From Gammaproteobacteria bacterium (GTDB lineage Bacteria > Pseudomonadota > Gammaproteobacteria > Pseudomonadales > Halieaceae), in NCBI GenBank assembly GCA_003646405.1, contig QNFR01000004.1:1-52246 (forward strand): DNA of 52,246 bases, given 5' to 3'. Position numbers and translations under genes: made by a program. The number at the start of each line of letters is the position of its first letter. The first letter of the stretch is position 1. Shown here piece by piece: positions 6,351-13,741 of the stretch. Under the pieces are notes generated by a model, which saw only the letters and a list, made by a program, of their open reading frames with translations, had not been told where the DNA came from and searched no databases.

Positions 6351-8210
6351 TCAATCAATACGCATATCGTCGTAGGGTGACTCAAAATCAAGCCTAACTA
6401 CCTGGCCGTCGACCACCACTTGTTCCGGGCCCACCTCAACATCCGCGCTGTGCAGCACACCGTGATCGAATTTATAAACCGGATCTACCGTACCGGCTAT
6501 CATCGCATCATCATAGTTTTGCTGTTGCTCGCGCACAGCCTCATTCGCCCGCTCCCAGGCCCGCCATTCGTCATCGGAATAGCGCGCCTGCAACATTTCT
6601 CGGGTGACCGAGGGGCTCAATAAGGTAGCCGAAGCGTTATTGCCGCCAAAACCCTTGGAATTGATGATGGCGTACTTCTGTTGTTCCGGGTCCATCTCGC
6701 GGTGGGAGATACTGAACGCCAGATTATCCTGGCGTACATCTGAGGCAATGTCATCGATGCTGGTAATACCCGGGACAATACCATGATGCCAAATGCCCAG
6801 TGTGGCGGTGATCTGGTCACCGGAGGCAGAGCCTATGGAGTGACCTAGGTAGGACTTCAGGGCTGCAACCGGCCAGGCGTCAATACCGAAGGCCTGCGCG
6901 GTCCGGCTGAGAATATCGGCTTCAGATACACGATTTTGTGGTGTCCCTGTGCCATGGGCCTGCACCATGCCACCACTGCGCAATACCCGCTCACCTACTA
7001 TAGCCCGCGCCGCGGCCACCGCTTTGGCCATCGTGATGTAGTTACCCACACCCGGACCGGAAATAGATTTCTTGTGCCCATCGGCGTTAACAAATACATC
7101 GGTTGCCGCACCAAATACCGTGGTACCCAGCTGCATGGCCAACTCATCATCAAACAACACCACCATCTGTGCGGATTCTGCGATGGTGAAACCACAATTT
7201 TGCGCAAACGGCCGACATGCCCTGTGCATGTCCGGATGTTGGTCACCTGCCAGTCCATCCAGCTGACGCAAGCCCTTTTCGGTCGCCAATGCGCCCATGG
7301 CGGAGTAACCTTCCATGATTTCAGGGGTGATAGGGGCTTCCGCAGAACCGACAAATGCCACCCGTGCACGCCCGCTACGAATGTCGTCGATGCCGTGTCG
7401 CAGGTTGTACAGGAATGAGGCACAGGCACCCAGGCTCGCGCCGGTAGAACCGAGCGTCCCCAGCACATAAGCATTGATAAAGTCCGCAGGCATTTCGGCA
7501 AAACCCAGTGGGCAATATTTTGAAGTAACTCGCTGACCGTTATAGCGGGCCTTGAGCATACCGCCGGAGCCGGGGCCATCCAGCTGCCCCATGGCACTGC
7601 CCGCATAAACACTGATCTGGTCGACTGCGACCATGCCGCGCACGGTATCCCAGTCCAGACCAATACTGGCCAGGGCATCGGACGCCGCGTAGACCGTCAT
7701 CTGCAGGCCCCGGGGATGATTACGTGATTGGTAAAGTTTGCCCGGCTCGAAACCGGTGGGTAGCTGCCCCGCCGCTTTCACTTCAAATTCACGATGGGTG
7801 GGGAGCAGAAAGTCCTGTTGGCCGATGATCTGTACATTGACATGCGTGTCCGATGTGGTTCGCACCACCCAGTCCGGTGGAATCACCGCAGGCAAATGTT
7901 TTTTCAAGAGATCAAAATTAACCGGATGGCCATTGCTCTGTGTCGGAAAACGTTGGTTCCAGCTTACCGAATCCACATCAAAATGGCTGCTTTCAACGCG
8001 CCGGATCAATGTATGATCGAGGATATATTGCTCATTTCCCCGGGCGGAATCCAACCCCATTAGTGTCGCCAGGGACTCCAGAGTCCGCTGGCGCTGAGCA
8101 TCCGGTAAGGCGGTGTAGGCCATGCGTCCCAAGGCGTGATGTCCGGAGGCGCGCCCCGCTCCGTTGATACCACCAAAACCCACAATAACCGGTAACCGCT
8201 GCCTGCTCAT
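6351..8210 (-). CDS. fabY: Beta-ketoacyl-ACP synthase, FabY type
   Basis: The 619-residue protein aligns in architecture with the long FabY ketosynthases of pseudomonads, which start fatty-acid synthesis by condensing acetyl-CoA with malonyl-ACP. It opens with LPVIVGFGGINGAGRAS and carries a thiolase-fold catalytic triad: Cys in GASLGACASFLYNL, His in VQAHGTGTPQNRVSEADIL, and His in LKSYLGHSIGSASGDQ. The long N-terminal extension before the ketosynthase core is FabY-specific. ATG 8210 (after GAGAGAG) is preferred over the TTG six codons upstream. It is divergent from an AraC-family regulator 130 bp away. Cytosolic; expected to be needed for membrane lipid synthesis if FabH is absent. Confidence 0.9.
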   Translation of the reverse strand: MSRQRLPVIVGFGGINGAGRASGHHALGRMAYTALPDAQRQRTLESLATLMGLDSARGNEQYILDHTLIRRVESSHFDVDSVSWNQRFPTQSNGHPVNFDLLKKHLPAVIPPDWVVRTTSDTHVNVQIIGQQDFLLPTHREFEVKAAGQLPTGFEPGKLYQSRNHPRGLQMTVYAASDALASIGLDWDTVRGMVAVDQISVYAGSAMGQLDGPGSGGMLKARYNGQRVTSKYCPLGFAEMPADFINAYVLGTLGSTGASLGACASFLYNLRHGIDDIRSGRARVAFVGSAEAPITPEIMEGYSAMGALATEKGLRQLDGLAGDQHPDMHRACRPFAQNCGFTIAESAQMVVLFDDELAMQLGTTVFGAATDVFVNADGHKKSISGPGVGNYITMAKAVAAARAIVGERVLRSGGMVQAHGTGTPQNRVSEADILSRTAQAFGIDAWPVAALKSYLGHSIGSASGDQITATLGIWHHGIVPGITSIDDIASDVRQDNLAFSISHREMDPEQQKYAIINSKGFGGNNASATLLSPSVTREMLQARYSDDEWRAWERANEAVREQQQNYDDAMIAGTVDPVYKFDHGVLHSADVEVGPEQVVVDGQVVRLDFESPYDDMRID

Positions 8211-8340
8211 CAAGCCACACTCTCTCAATTAGTAAAACCCGCATGCAGTGTACGTTTGACAGATCTATGCGGACATGCCTATTAAGACATAAACTATGGT
8301 ATTTTAGCCAACACTGCCTACAAGCTAATTTGTACCCGTT

Positions 8341-9342
8341 ATGTATACCGCCGCCGCCGTGCTCTACCCAAACGCCCTGGCCACCAGCATCACCCTGCCT
8401 ATGGAAATTCTGCAGGCGGCGAGCCAAATGGCTTGCACGGGTAGCCGCGGCGCACCCCAGGTGCGCTTTTTGTTGGCAGGGCCCGACCGCAAGATGATCA
8501 CACTGGGCACCGGTATCTCTCTCACACCCGATGCGACCTTCGACGATCTGCCACCCCTGGATCTGCTGCTGTTGCCCGCCATCTGGCGCAACCCCCTGCC
8601 GACGATAAATGGCGCCAGATCCTGGCTGGACCTTTTACCCAAGTTGGCAGCTTCGGGGACCCTTATTTGCAGCGTTGGAACCGGCAGTTGCCTGCTGGCT
8701 GAGGCCGGACTGCTGTCTGGTAAACCCGCTACCACCCACTGGAATTATTTTAAGCAATTCAGTCGACGCTACCCCGAGGTAGAACTCAAAACCCGTCATC
8801 TCATTACCCAGAGTGACAACATCTATTGCGTGGGCAGTGTCAACTCCATCGCGGACTTGATGGTGCACATTGTTCAGGAGTGGTTTGGCAGCCGTATTGC
8901 CCGGGCTGTCGAAAACCAGTTTTCACCGGAAATCCGCCAGACTTTCAACGCCGCCGCCTATCAGAATGAAGCCGGCAGCTCCCATCACGATGAGGCTGTA
9001 CTGGAGGCACAGCAGTGGTTACAGGAGCACCTGCCCGCCCCCATCTCTATGACGAACCTGGCCGCACATTTGAAGCTGAGTCCCCGCACCCTGAACCGCC
9101 GCTTTAAACAGGCCATGGGTATGAGCCCTCAAGCCTATTTGCAAAGCCTGCGTATCGCGGCCGCCAAAGACTTGTTGCGCAACAGTAATCTCAACATCGG
9201 CGACATCGCCTGGCAACTGGGGCTGCACGATGTCAGCTACTTTTCCCAGCTGTTTCGCCGGCACAGTGGCATAAGCCCCCTGCGCTACCGGGAGGCCGTG
9301 CGTGGCAAGCTATTTGAACCGGGTATATTGGAACGACCTTGA
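8341..9342 (+). CDS. GlxA-type AraC family transcriptional regulator (DJ-1/PfpI domain + HTH)
   Basis: A 333-residue regulator. Residues 1-190 form a DJ-1/PfpI-like domain (AVLYPNALATSITLPMEIL; CSVGTGSCLLAEAGLLSGKPATTHWNY). The Cys usually found at the nucleophile elbow (VCTGA) is replaced by Gly (VGTGS), so this part is probably a ligand sensor and not an enzyme. Residues about 235-320 are the double helix-turn-helix of AraC: ISMTNLAAHLKLSPRTLNRRFKQAMGMSPQ, then DIAWQLGLHDVSYFSQLFRRHSGISPLRYR. It is divergent from fabY, whose promoter it may share or control; that link is inferred from position only. Confidence 0.92.
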   Translation: MYTAAAVLYPNALATSITLPMEILQAASQMACTGSRGAPQVRFLLAGPDRKMITLGTGISLTPDATFDDLPPLDLLLLPAIWRNPLPTINGARSWLDLLPKLAASGTLICSVGTGSCLLAEAGLLSGKPATTHWNYFKQFSRRYPEVELKTRHLITQSDNIYCVGSVNSIADLMVHIVQEWFGSRIARAVENQFSPEIRQTFNAAAYQNEAGSSHHDEAVLEAQQWLQEHLPAPISMTNLAAHLKLSPRTLNRRFKQAMGMSPQAYLQSLRIAAAKDLLRNSNLNIGDIAWQLGLHDVSYFSQLFRRHSGISPLRYREAVRGKLFEPGILERP

Positions 9343-9357
9343 GAATTAAGCGCGTCT

Positions 9358-9544
9358 ATGGCTAAATTGTCGCCCTTTTACGGCGGGTTGGCGGATTAGG
9401 CCAGTACCGCTATTGCCACGACGGTGGTACGCAGCGGCATAGACGCTGCGGACGTTGATGAAGTATTCATGGGTTGTGTATTACACGCCGGCCTGTGCAT
9501 CGGCGGTGGTGAAGCCTACCGCCGTGGGCATCGAACTGATTTAA
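9358..9544 (+). pseudogene. Thiolase (acetyl-CoA acetyltransferase) remnant with internal deletion and frameshift
   Basis: Translation of this 187-bp stretch gives the N-terminal thiolase pattern SPFYGGLAD, an in-frame TAG (9397-9399), then ASTAIATTVVRSGIDAADVDEVFMGCVLHAGL. It jumps directly to the C-terminal thiolase motif CIGGGEA and, after a one-base frameshift, TAVGIELI-stop. A normal thiolase has about 300 more residues between these blocks, including the catalytic Cys. The remnant lies between the AraC gene and ribB and shows that a beta-oxidation or acetoacetyl-CoA thiolase once sat here. Confidence 0.85.
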
Positions 9545-9558
9545 GCTGAGGCAGCACT

Positions 9559-10674
9559 ATGGCACTAAGTAGCGTCCCGGATATTCTAGACGATATCCGC
9601 CAGGGCAAGATGGTCATCCTGATGGATGACGAAGACCGCGAAAACGAAGGCGACCTGATTATCGCCGCGGAGGCGGCCACGCCGGAAATCATTACCTTTT
9701 TTTCCAGTGAGGCCTGTGGGCTGATTTGCATGCCCATCACCGAGGAGCGCGCGCGCCAGTTGCAACTGCCCCTGATGGTGCGTGACAACCGCTCCCAGCA
9801 CGAAACCAATTTCACCGTTTCCATCGACGCTGCTGAACGCAAGGGGCCCGGCATCAGTTCGGTGCAGCGCGCGCACACGGCACTGCAAGCGGTGGCCACC
9901 AACGCCAAACCATCGGATATCATCCAGCCCGGCCATATCTTTCCCCTGGTAGCAAAGCCCGGTGGTGTTTTGCGCCGCGCCGGCCACACCGAGGCGGGAG
10001 TGGACCTGGCGCGTATGGCCGGCTTCGAACCGGCGGCGTTAATCGTAGAGATCATGAACGAAGACGGCACCATGGCGCGCCGCCCGCAGTTGGAAGAGTT
10101 TGCTGTAAAACACGACCTGCGTATGGGCACCATCGCCGACCTGATCGAGTATCGCGCCCTGCATGAGCATTCGGTGGAGTTGCGCGACAGCAAAACCGTG
10201 CTCACTGAATTCGGTGAATTCGAGTTGTACACGTTTTTGGACCTGATCGACGCCACGGTCCACTACGCCATGACCAAAGGCGACATCCAGGAAGACCGTG
10301 ACACCCTGGTGCGGGTGCAGACCGTCAATGCCCTGCGCGACGTACTGGGCACCTGTATTGAAGGAGCAGAACCCGGCTGGTCCTACCGCCGGGCTATGGA
10401 GTACATCGCTACAGAAGGCAACGGCGCGGTGGTATTGATAGGCCAGGATGTCAGCGCCGAGCAAAGCCTAGCGGAAGTGCAGCAATTTCCGCAAGCATCC
10501 AGCATTACCGGCCCCACCAGTTCAGCAGGTGTGCAGAACTACCGGGTGATCGGTACCGGCTCGCAGATTCTAAAGCGCCTGGGCGTCGGTAAAATGCGCC
10601 TGATGTCGGCGCCGGTGCATTTCAACGCACTGTCCGGCTTCAACCTGGAAGTCATCGATTTCGTGCAGCCCTGA
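9559..10674 (+). CDS. ribB: 3,4-dihydroxy-2-butanone 4-phosphate synthase with degenerate GTP cyclohydrolase II domain (RibBX-like)
   Basis: Residues 1-200 are a complete DHBP synthase: DDEDRENEGDLIIAAE (acidic metal site), FTVSIDAAER, RAGHTEAGVDLARMAG. This converts ribulose-5-phosphate to the four-carbon riboflavin precursor. Residues about 205-371 have the length and fold pattern of GTP cyclohydrolase II. They lack the zinc-binding Cys cluster (CxxGDxFxSxxCxC) and show only RDVLGTCIEG there. The protein therefore resembles RibBX hybrids, in which the second domain is inactive or regulatory. The ATG at 9559 follows a GAGG-type site. No FMN-riboswitch is visible upstream, where the thiolase remnant lies. 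A separate ribA would be required elsewhere. Confidence 0.9.
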   Translation: MALSSVPDILDDIRQGKMVILMDDEDRENEGDLIIAAEAATPEIITFFSSEACGLICMPITEERARQLQLPLMVRDNRSQHETNFTVSIDAAERKGPGISSVQRAHTALQAVATNAKPSDIIQPGHIFPLVAKPGGVLRRAGHTEAGVDLARMAGFEPAALIVEIMNEDGTMARRPQLEEFAVKHDLRMGTIADLIEYRALHEHSVELRDSKTVLTEFGEFELYTFLDLIDATVHYAMTKGDIQEDRDTLVRVQTVNALRDVLGTCIEGAEPGWSYRRAMEYIATEGNGAVVLIGQDVSAEQSLAEVQQFPQASSITGPTSSAGVQNYRVIGTGSQILKRLGVGKMRLMSAPVHFNALSGFNLEVIDFVQP

Positions 10675-10681
10675 AAAAACC

Positions 10682-10693
10682 GGGGTCAGGTAA
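10682..10693. repeat. GGGGTCAGGTAA junction repeat (copy 1)
   Basis: The 12-mer lies 8 bp past the ribB stop. The same 12-mer occurs inverted at 46213-46224, and the core GGGGTCAGG also at 19700-19708 and inverted at 45470-45478. All four sit in intergenic DNA or remnant DNA near gene ends. Confidence 0.5.
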
Positions 10694-10726
10694 CCAAAAG
10701 ACAGGCCAAAAACCAGTTTATTGCTG

Positions 10727-11476
10727 TCAGCGCACCTCGACGGTCACTGGAATCCAGCGGTTGAGGATGTAGCGCAGGGTACCGCTGGTCTTCATTTTGG
10801 CCAGGGCTCGATTGAGTTCACCGGCCAGGTGATCGTCGTCTTTACGCACAGCCCAGGCGAGCATTTCATTGGTGAGGGGAGAATACAGGCTGATCAGGTC
10901 GTTATTCTCCGTTGAAGTCGCCAGCTGCCAACTGGTGGGCGCATCGTGGATGTACAGGTCGATTTCGTCGTTACGCAGGCCTGCGAAAGCAGCGGTCGCA
11001 TCTGCAATGTACTTAATCTGGGCATCCTTGAGCTCCTGCTCGGCAAAAGACGCTCCGGTTGTACCGGGCTCCACACCAATACGCACCCCTTCTCGGTAGA
11101 CCGACCAGGGCTGGGCAAATTGCGCCACCTTATCCCGGTGCATGATGGCCATTTGCCCCATCTGCATATAAGCGTCAATAAATATCACTTGCTCACTGCG
11201 CTGGGCGGTGACGCTAAAACCAGACATAATCACATCGATCTCACCGGCCTGCAGCGCCGGCAGCAGTCTCTCGAAGGGCATTTCAACCAGTGTCATTTTT
11301 TGCCCGATGATCTCGCTCACCGCCCTGACATTGTCAGCTTCTATACCCACGATGCGCCCCTCCTGCTTAAACACGAGAGGTGGATAGTCTGGAGATAGAC
11401 CAACACGGAGCCCGCCTGCCATGGCGCTTATCACGACAAACTGTGAAAACAGAACAAACAAGAGATTTCGGAGCAT
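10727..11476 (-). CDS. Periplasmic solute-binding protein, SBP_bac_3 family
   Basis: A 249-residue exported protein: hydrophobic signal sequence to about residue 20 (LFVLFSQFVVISAMA), then LRVGLSPDYPPLVFKQEGRIVGIEADNVRAV, FERLLPALQAGEIDVIMSGFSVTAQR, VGVEPGTTGASF and a final WAVRKDDDHLAGELNRALAKMKTSGTLRYILNRW. This is the standard order for amino-acid-type binding proteins (family 3). No permease or ATPase gene adjoins, and it is monocistronic between convergent ribB and a 159-bp gap. It may therefore serve a distant transporter, act as a sensor, or have another role. The ligand cannot be told from the sequence. Confidence 0.88.
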   Translation of the reverse strand: MLRNLLFVLFSQFVVISAMAGGLRVGLSPDYPPLVFKQEGRIVGIEADNVRAVSEIIGQKMTLVEMPFERLLPALQAGEIDVIMSGFSVTAQRSEQVIFIDAYMQMGQMAIMHRDKVAQFAQPWSVYREGVRIGVEPGTTGASFAEQELKDAQIKYIADATAAFAGLRNDEIDLYIHDAPTSWQLATSTENNDLISLYSPLTNEMLAWAVRKDDDHLAGELNRALAKMKTSGTLRYILNRWIPVTVEVR

Positions 11477-11635
11477 GACTTTTCCTTAACAGTGGGATAT
11501 TCGGACTATCTGCAACGCCCGACCAATGTATCACTGTCTGCGTACAAACTAAATCAGGATTAACACCATAGGCTCAGGCGACTAAAACAAGTACAACAAC
11601 TGCAGTAACTAACTCGGCTGACTCAACTAACTTAG

Positions 11636-12943
11636 CTACGGCGTCAAAGCAATACGCACAGCGGTATTGCGGTAAAGCCGGGTGGCGCTGGCCAGGGTGT
11701 AGCCCAACCAGGCAAAATCTGCCACCAGCAACAGTGCCGCAGGCCCGACAAAACCGCCGGTTATCAACACTGCCAGTAACACCAGCAATGCCGACAAATG
11801 TATGCGAAACTGCCAGCGCGATCGGGACTCAGGAATAATCTCCCCCATGTGAGGCAGCGTTTTGAGCAGTTCGAAATTGGATAGACAGCTGCGCTGCAAA
11901 TGCAGGTAGGCCAGAAAGGGTACAATTTTCTGCAGCATACCCATGATGACCGAGCCCGCAAAGCCGTAGATCATAAGAATACCGACGATAACAGGCAGCT
12001 GCTGCTGTATAGCAATCGATGACAACAGGTGGCCTGCAAAATAAAAGCCGGCCAGCAGCAAAGCCGACGCAATCAGGCAAACCAACGACAGGCGCCAGAA
12101 TCTTGCTGTGTTATCGGGGATTTTGCGCTTGCGCTGATTTAACAGACCGATAGTATATATCGCGTAGACAATGGCCACAGTGCACAGGACAAACACCACC
12201 AGGGCCTGCACCACCGTGTGGTCGACAACAGACAATAACAACAGTGACAGAAATACCACCGCAGGTAGGGCGCGGGCCAGCGATACGGGATAGCTGGGGG
12301 TGACATGGAACATCGGTATCACCTGGTAACTCGCGCCCATCACCAGTAACAATACCCAACCTACCAGGCCCCAGGCCAGATGGATATTGGCGATATTGGC
12401 CAGTGCCAGCGGCTCCATCAGCCCGGCATAGTTCGCCGACCGTAACACTCCCAGACCAATGGTTATCAGCAGCGACAGGGCGGCAAATCGAATACTGTAG
12501 ATGGCATCGCCACCGCCAATCTGCCGCAACAGCAACGACCCCAGGGCCAGCAGGAACATCGCAAAAGCCGTCAATAATACCGGCAGTGCCCAGGCGAACA
12601 ACCAATAAGCCTTCCAGTAAAAGCCCGCAACCAGCAGCAGCACACCGATTGACAGTAGCAGATGCACCCCGGTGGCGACTATCGCGCCTCCGGGAATCAT
12701 CCGACCACTGATCACCGGCACCAGTTGAAACATCGCCCCGAGCATCACCATGGCCATAAAACCGAGGGTCAGCAGGTGGGTGACCGCCAACAGCTCGGGG
12801 CTCCATTGGGAGCTGAAGGCCCCACCGGCATCAAACAGCAACACCAGCGCCGCCAACACCCCCATCCAGGGCGCCGTATTAAAAAATCGAAAGGGTATAT
12901 GAATGGGCGGAATCGTTTCCAGGGAGAGCCCTTGCATCCTCAT
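11636..12943 (-). CDS. Polytopic membrane protein, NnrS / heme-copper-oxidase-I-like
   Basis: The 435-residue protein is almost entirely hydrophobic, with about 12 membrane segments. Conserved-looking histidines lie in AVTHLLTLGFMAMVMLGAMFQLVPV and IANIHLAWGLVGWVLLLVMGASYQVIPMFHVTP. These resemble the haem- or metal-binding helices of NnrS and cytochrome-oxidase-subunit-I-like proteins encoded with nitric-oxide genes. Its start ATGAGG overlaps the stop of the DUF2249 gene (ATGA), so the two are translationally coupled. The partners, hemerythrin and DUF2249, are common in denitrification and NO-stress loci, which supports such a role. The precise family is not certain. Confidence 0.65.
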   Translation of the reverse strand: MRMQGLSLETIPPIHIPFRFFNTAPWMGVLAALVLLFDAGGAFSSQWSPELLAVTHLLTLGFMAMVMLGAMFQLVPVISGRMIPGGAIVATGVHLLLSIGVLLLVAGFYWKAYWLFAWALPVLLTAFAMFLLALGSLLLRQIGGGDAIYSIRFAALSLLITIGLGVLRSANYAGLMEPLALANIANIHLAWGLVGWVLLLVMGASYQVIPMFHVTPSYPVSLARALPAVVFLSLLLLSVVDHTVVQALVVFVLCTVAIVYAIYTIGLLNQRKRKIPDNTARFWRLSLVCLIASALLLAGFYFAGHLLSSIAIQQQLPVIVGILMIYGFAGSVIMGMLQKIVPFLAYLHLQRSCLSNFELLKTLPHMGEIIPESRSRWQFRIHLSALLVLLAVLITGGFVGPAALLLVADFAWLGYTLASATRLYRNTAVRIALTP

Positions 12944-13197
12944 AGAACACCCCTCTGCCGCAGGGCTTGCTCATCGGCGGGAAAATAAATAATGATCTCG
13001 CAGGCCGCGGTGGCACCCTCTTGCACTGTGTAGGCCAATGACATCGCCCGGCAAAACTCGAATAGCGGATAGGGGACTCGTCGATGCAGCATCCGCAGAT
13101 ACTGCCCCGACTGCAGCTGCCGCAGGATTGCCGTGGCCTTGTCAAAGGGCTCCGGGGGCGCCATGTCCCTGGCATCCAGTGTGGTTTCGACCAACAT
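12940..13197 (-). CDS. DUF2249 domain protein
   Basis: An 85-residue protein with the DUF2249 signature LDARDMAPPEPFDKATAILRQLQSGQYLRMLHRRVPYPLFEF, a TusA-like small alpha/beta fold. It is often encoded or fused with hemerythrins in nitrogen-oxide metabolism; its molecular function is not established. I choose the ATG at 13197, which overlaps the hemerythrin stop (TGATG). It in turn overlaps the downstream membrane-protein start by four bases. The tight overlaps imply stoichiometric, coupled expression of the three products. Confidence 0.85.
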   Translation of the reverse strand: MLVETTLDARDMAPPEPFDKATAILRQLQSGQYLRMLHRRVPYPLFEFCRAMSLAYTVQEGATAACEIIIYFPADEQALRQRGVL

Positions 13198-13619
13198 CAG
13201 GATCGCTGTAAGTTGTCCGCCTCGTTGGCAATACACTGGTCCATGATCGGGTAGAGAATATTCTCTTCTTTCATGTTGTGCTGTTGCGTCAACATCATCA
13301 GGGTTTCCCCCAGACCGAGAAATCGTGGCTGGTCGCGGGCCGCCAGGGCTTCATTCATCTGCGCAACCAGCGCCCGCATTTGCTCATGCTCGCCACGCAT
13401 CACCGCAATTGGCCCCGGGGGGCCATTGGCCGCCTCCAGCGCGGGGAACAATAGCCCCTCCTCCCGCTCGGTGATATGTGTATTGAACTCACTGGTAAAT
13501 GCCCGCCAACCCACTGTCGCGGTATCCCAATCCTGGTTGGCGACAGCCTCCTCCGCCGCCGCGTACAGTTCGTCACATTGCCGGTGGCTGTGCTGCATAA
13601 ATTCACTAATTGTCGTCAT
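13197..13619 (-). CDS. Hemerythrin-like protein
   Basis: A 140-residue four-helix protein with the hemerythrin metal-ligand pattern: MQHSHRQCDELY (first His), FNTHITEREEGLLFP (His and acidic residues before LFP), MRGEHEQMRALV, and QQHNMKEENILYPIMD. Such proteins bind a non-haem di-iron centre and reversibly carry O2 or NO, or act in repair of iron-sulphur proteins. Cytoplasmic, no signal. It is first gene of a three-gene overlapping operon with DUF2249 and the NnrS-like membrane protein. A 122-bp upstream region separates it from the WS/DGAT gene on the same strand. Confidence 0.93.
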   Translation of the reverse strand: MTTISEFMQHSHRQCDELYAAAEEAVANQDWDTATVGWRAFTSEFNTHITEREEGLLFPALEAANGPPGPIAVMRGEHEQMRALVAQMNEALAARDQPRFLGLGETLMMLTQQHNMKEENILYPIMDQCIANEADNLQRS

Positions 13620-13741
13620 ATCTCATCCAGTTCAAGTTGATTTCGTCATATCGGGTTGCATATCCGATTGTGCCTCCTCCAACCACTCCATTATGGCTAC
13701 CGATCGTGCAATGAGCGGTAGTAGGAATAGAGAGTCGCATG

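Noticed and set aside
6998-7678. Alternative frame inside fabY
   Set aside because: Trp/Arg-rich shadow; the ketosynthase frame has all active-site motifs.
12111-12806. Alternative frame inside the NnrS-like gene
   Set aside because: Gly/Arg/Cys-rich shadow without membrane pattern or start signal.
13620-13741. FNR/NNR-type box upstream of the hemerythrin operon
   Set aside because: TTGAT is present near 13638, but the second half-site does not match ATCAA at the right spacing.
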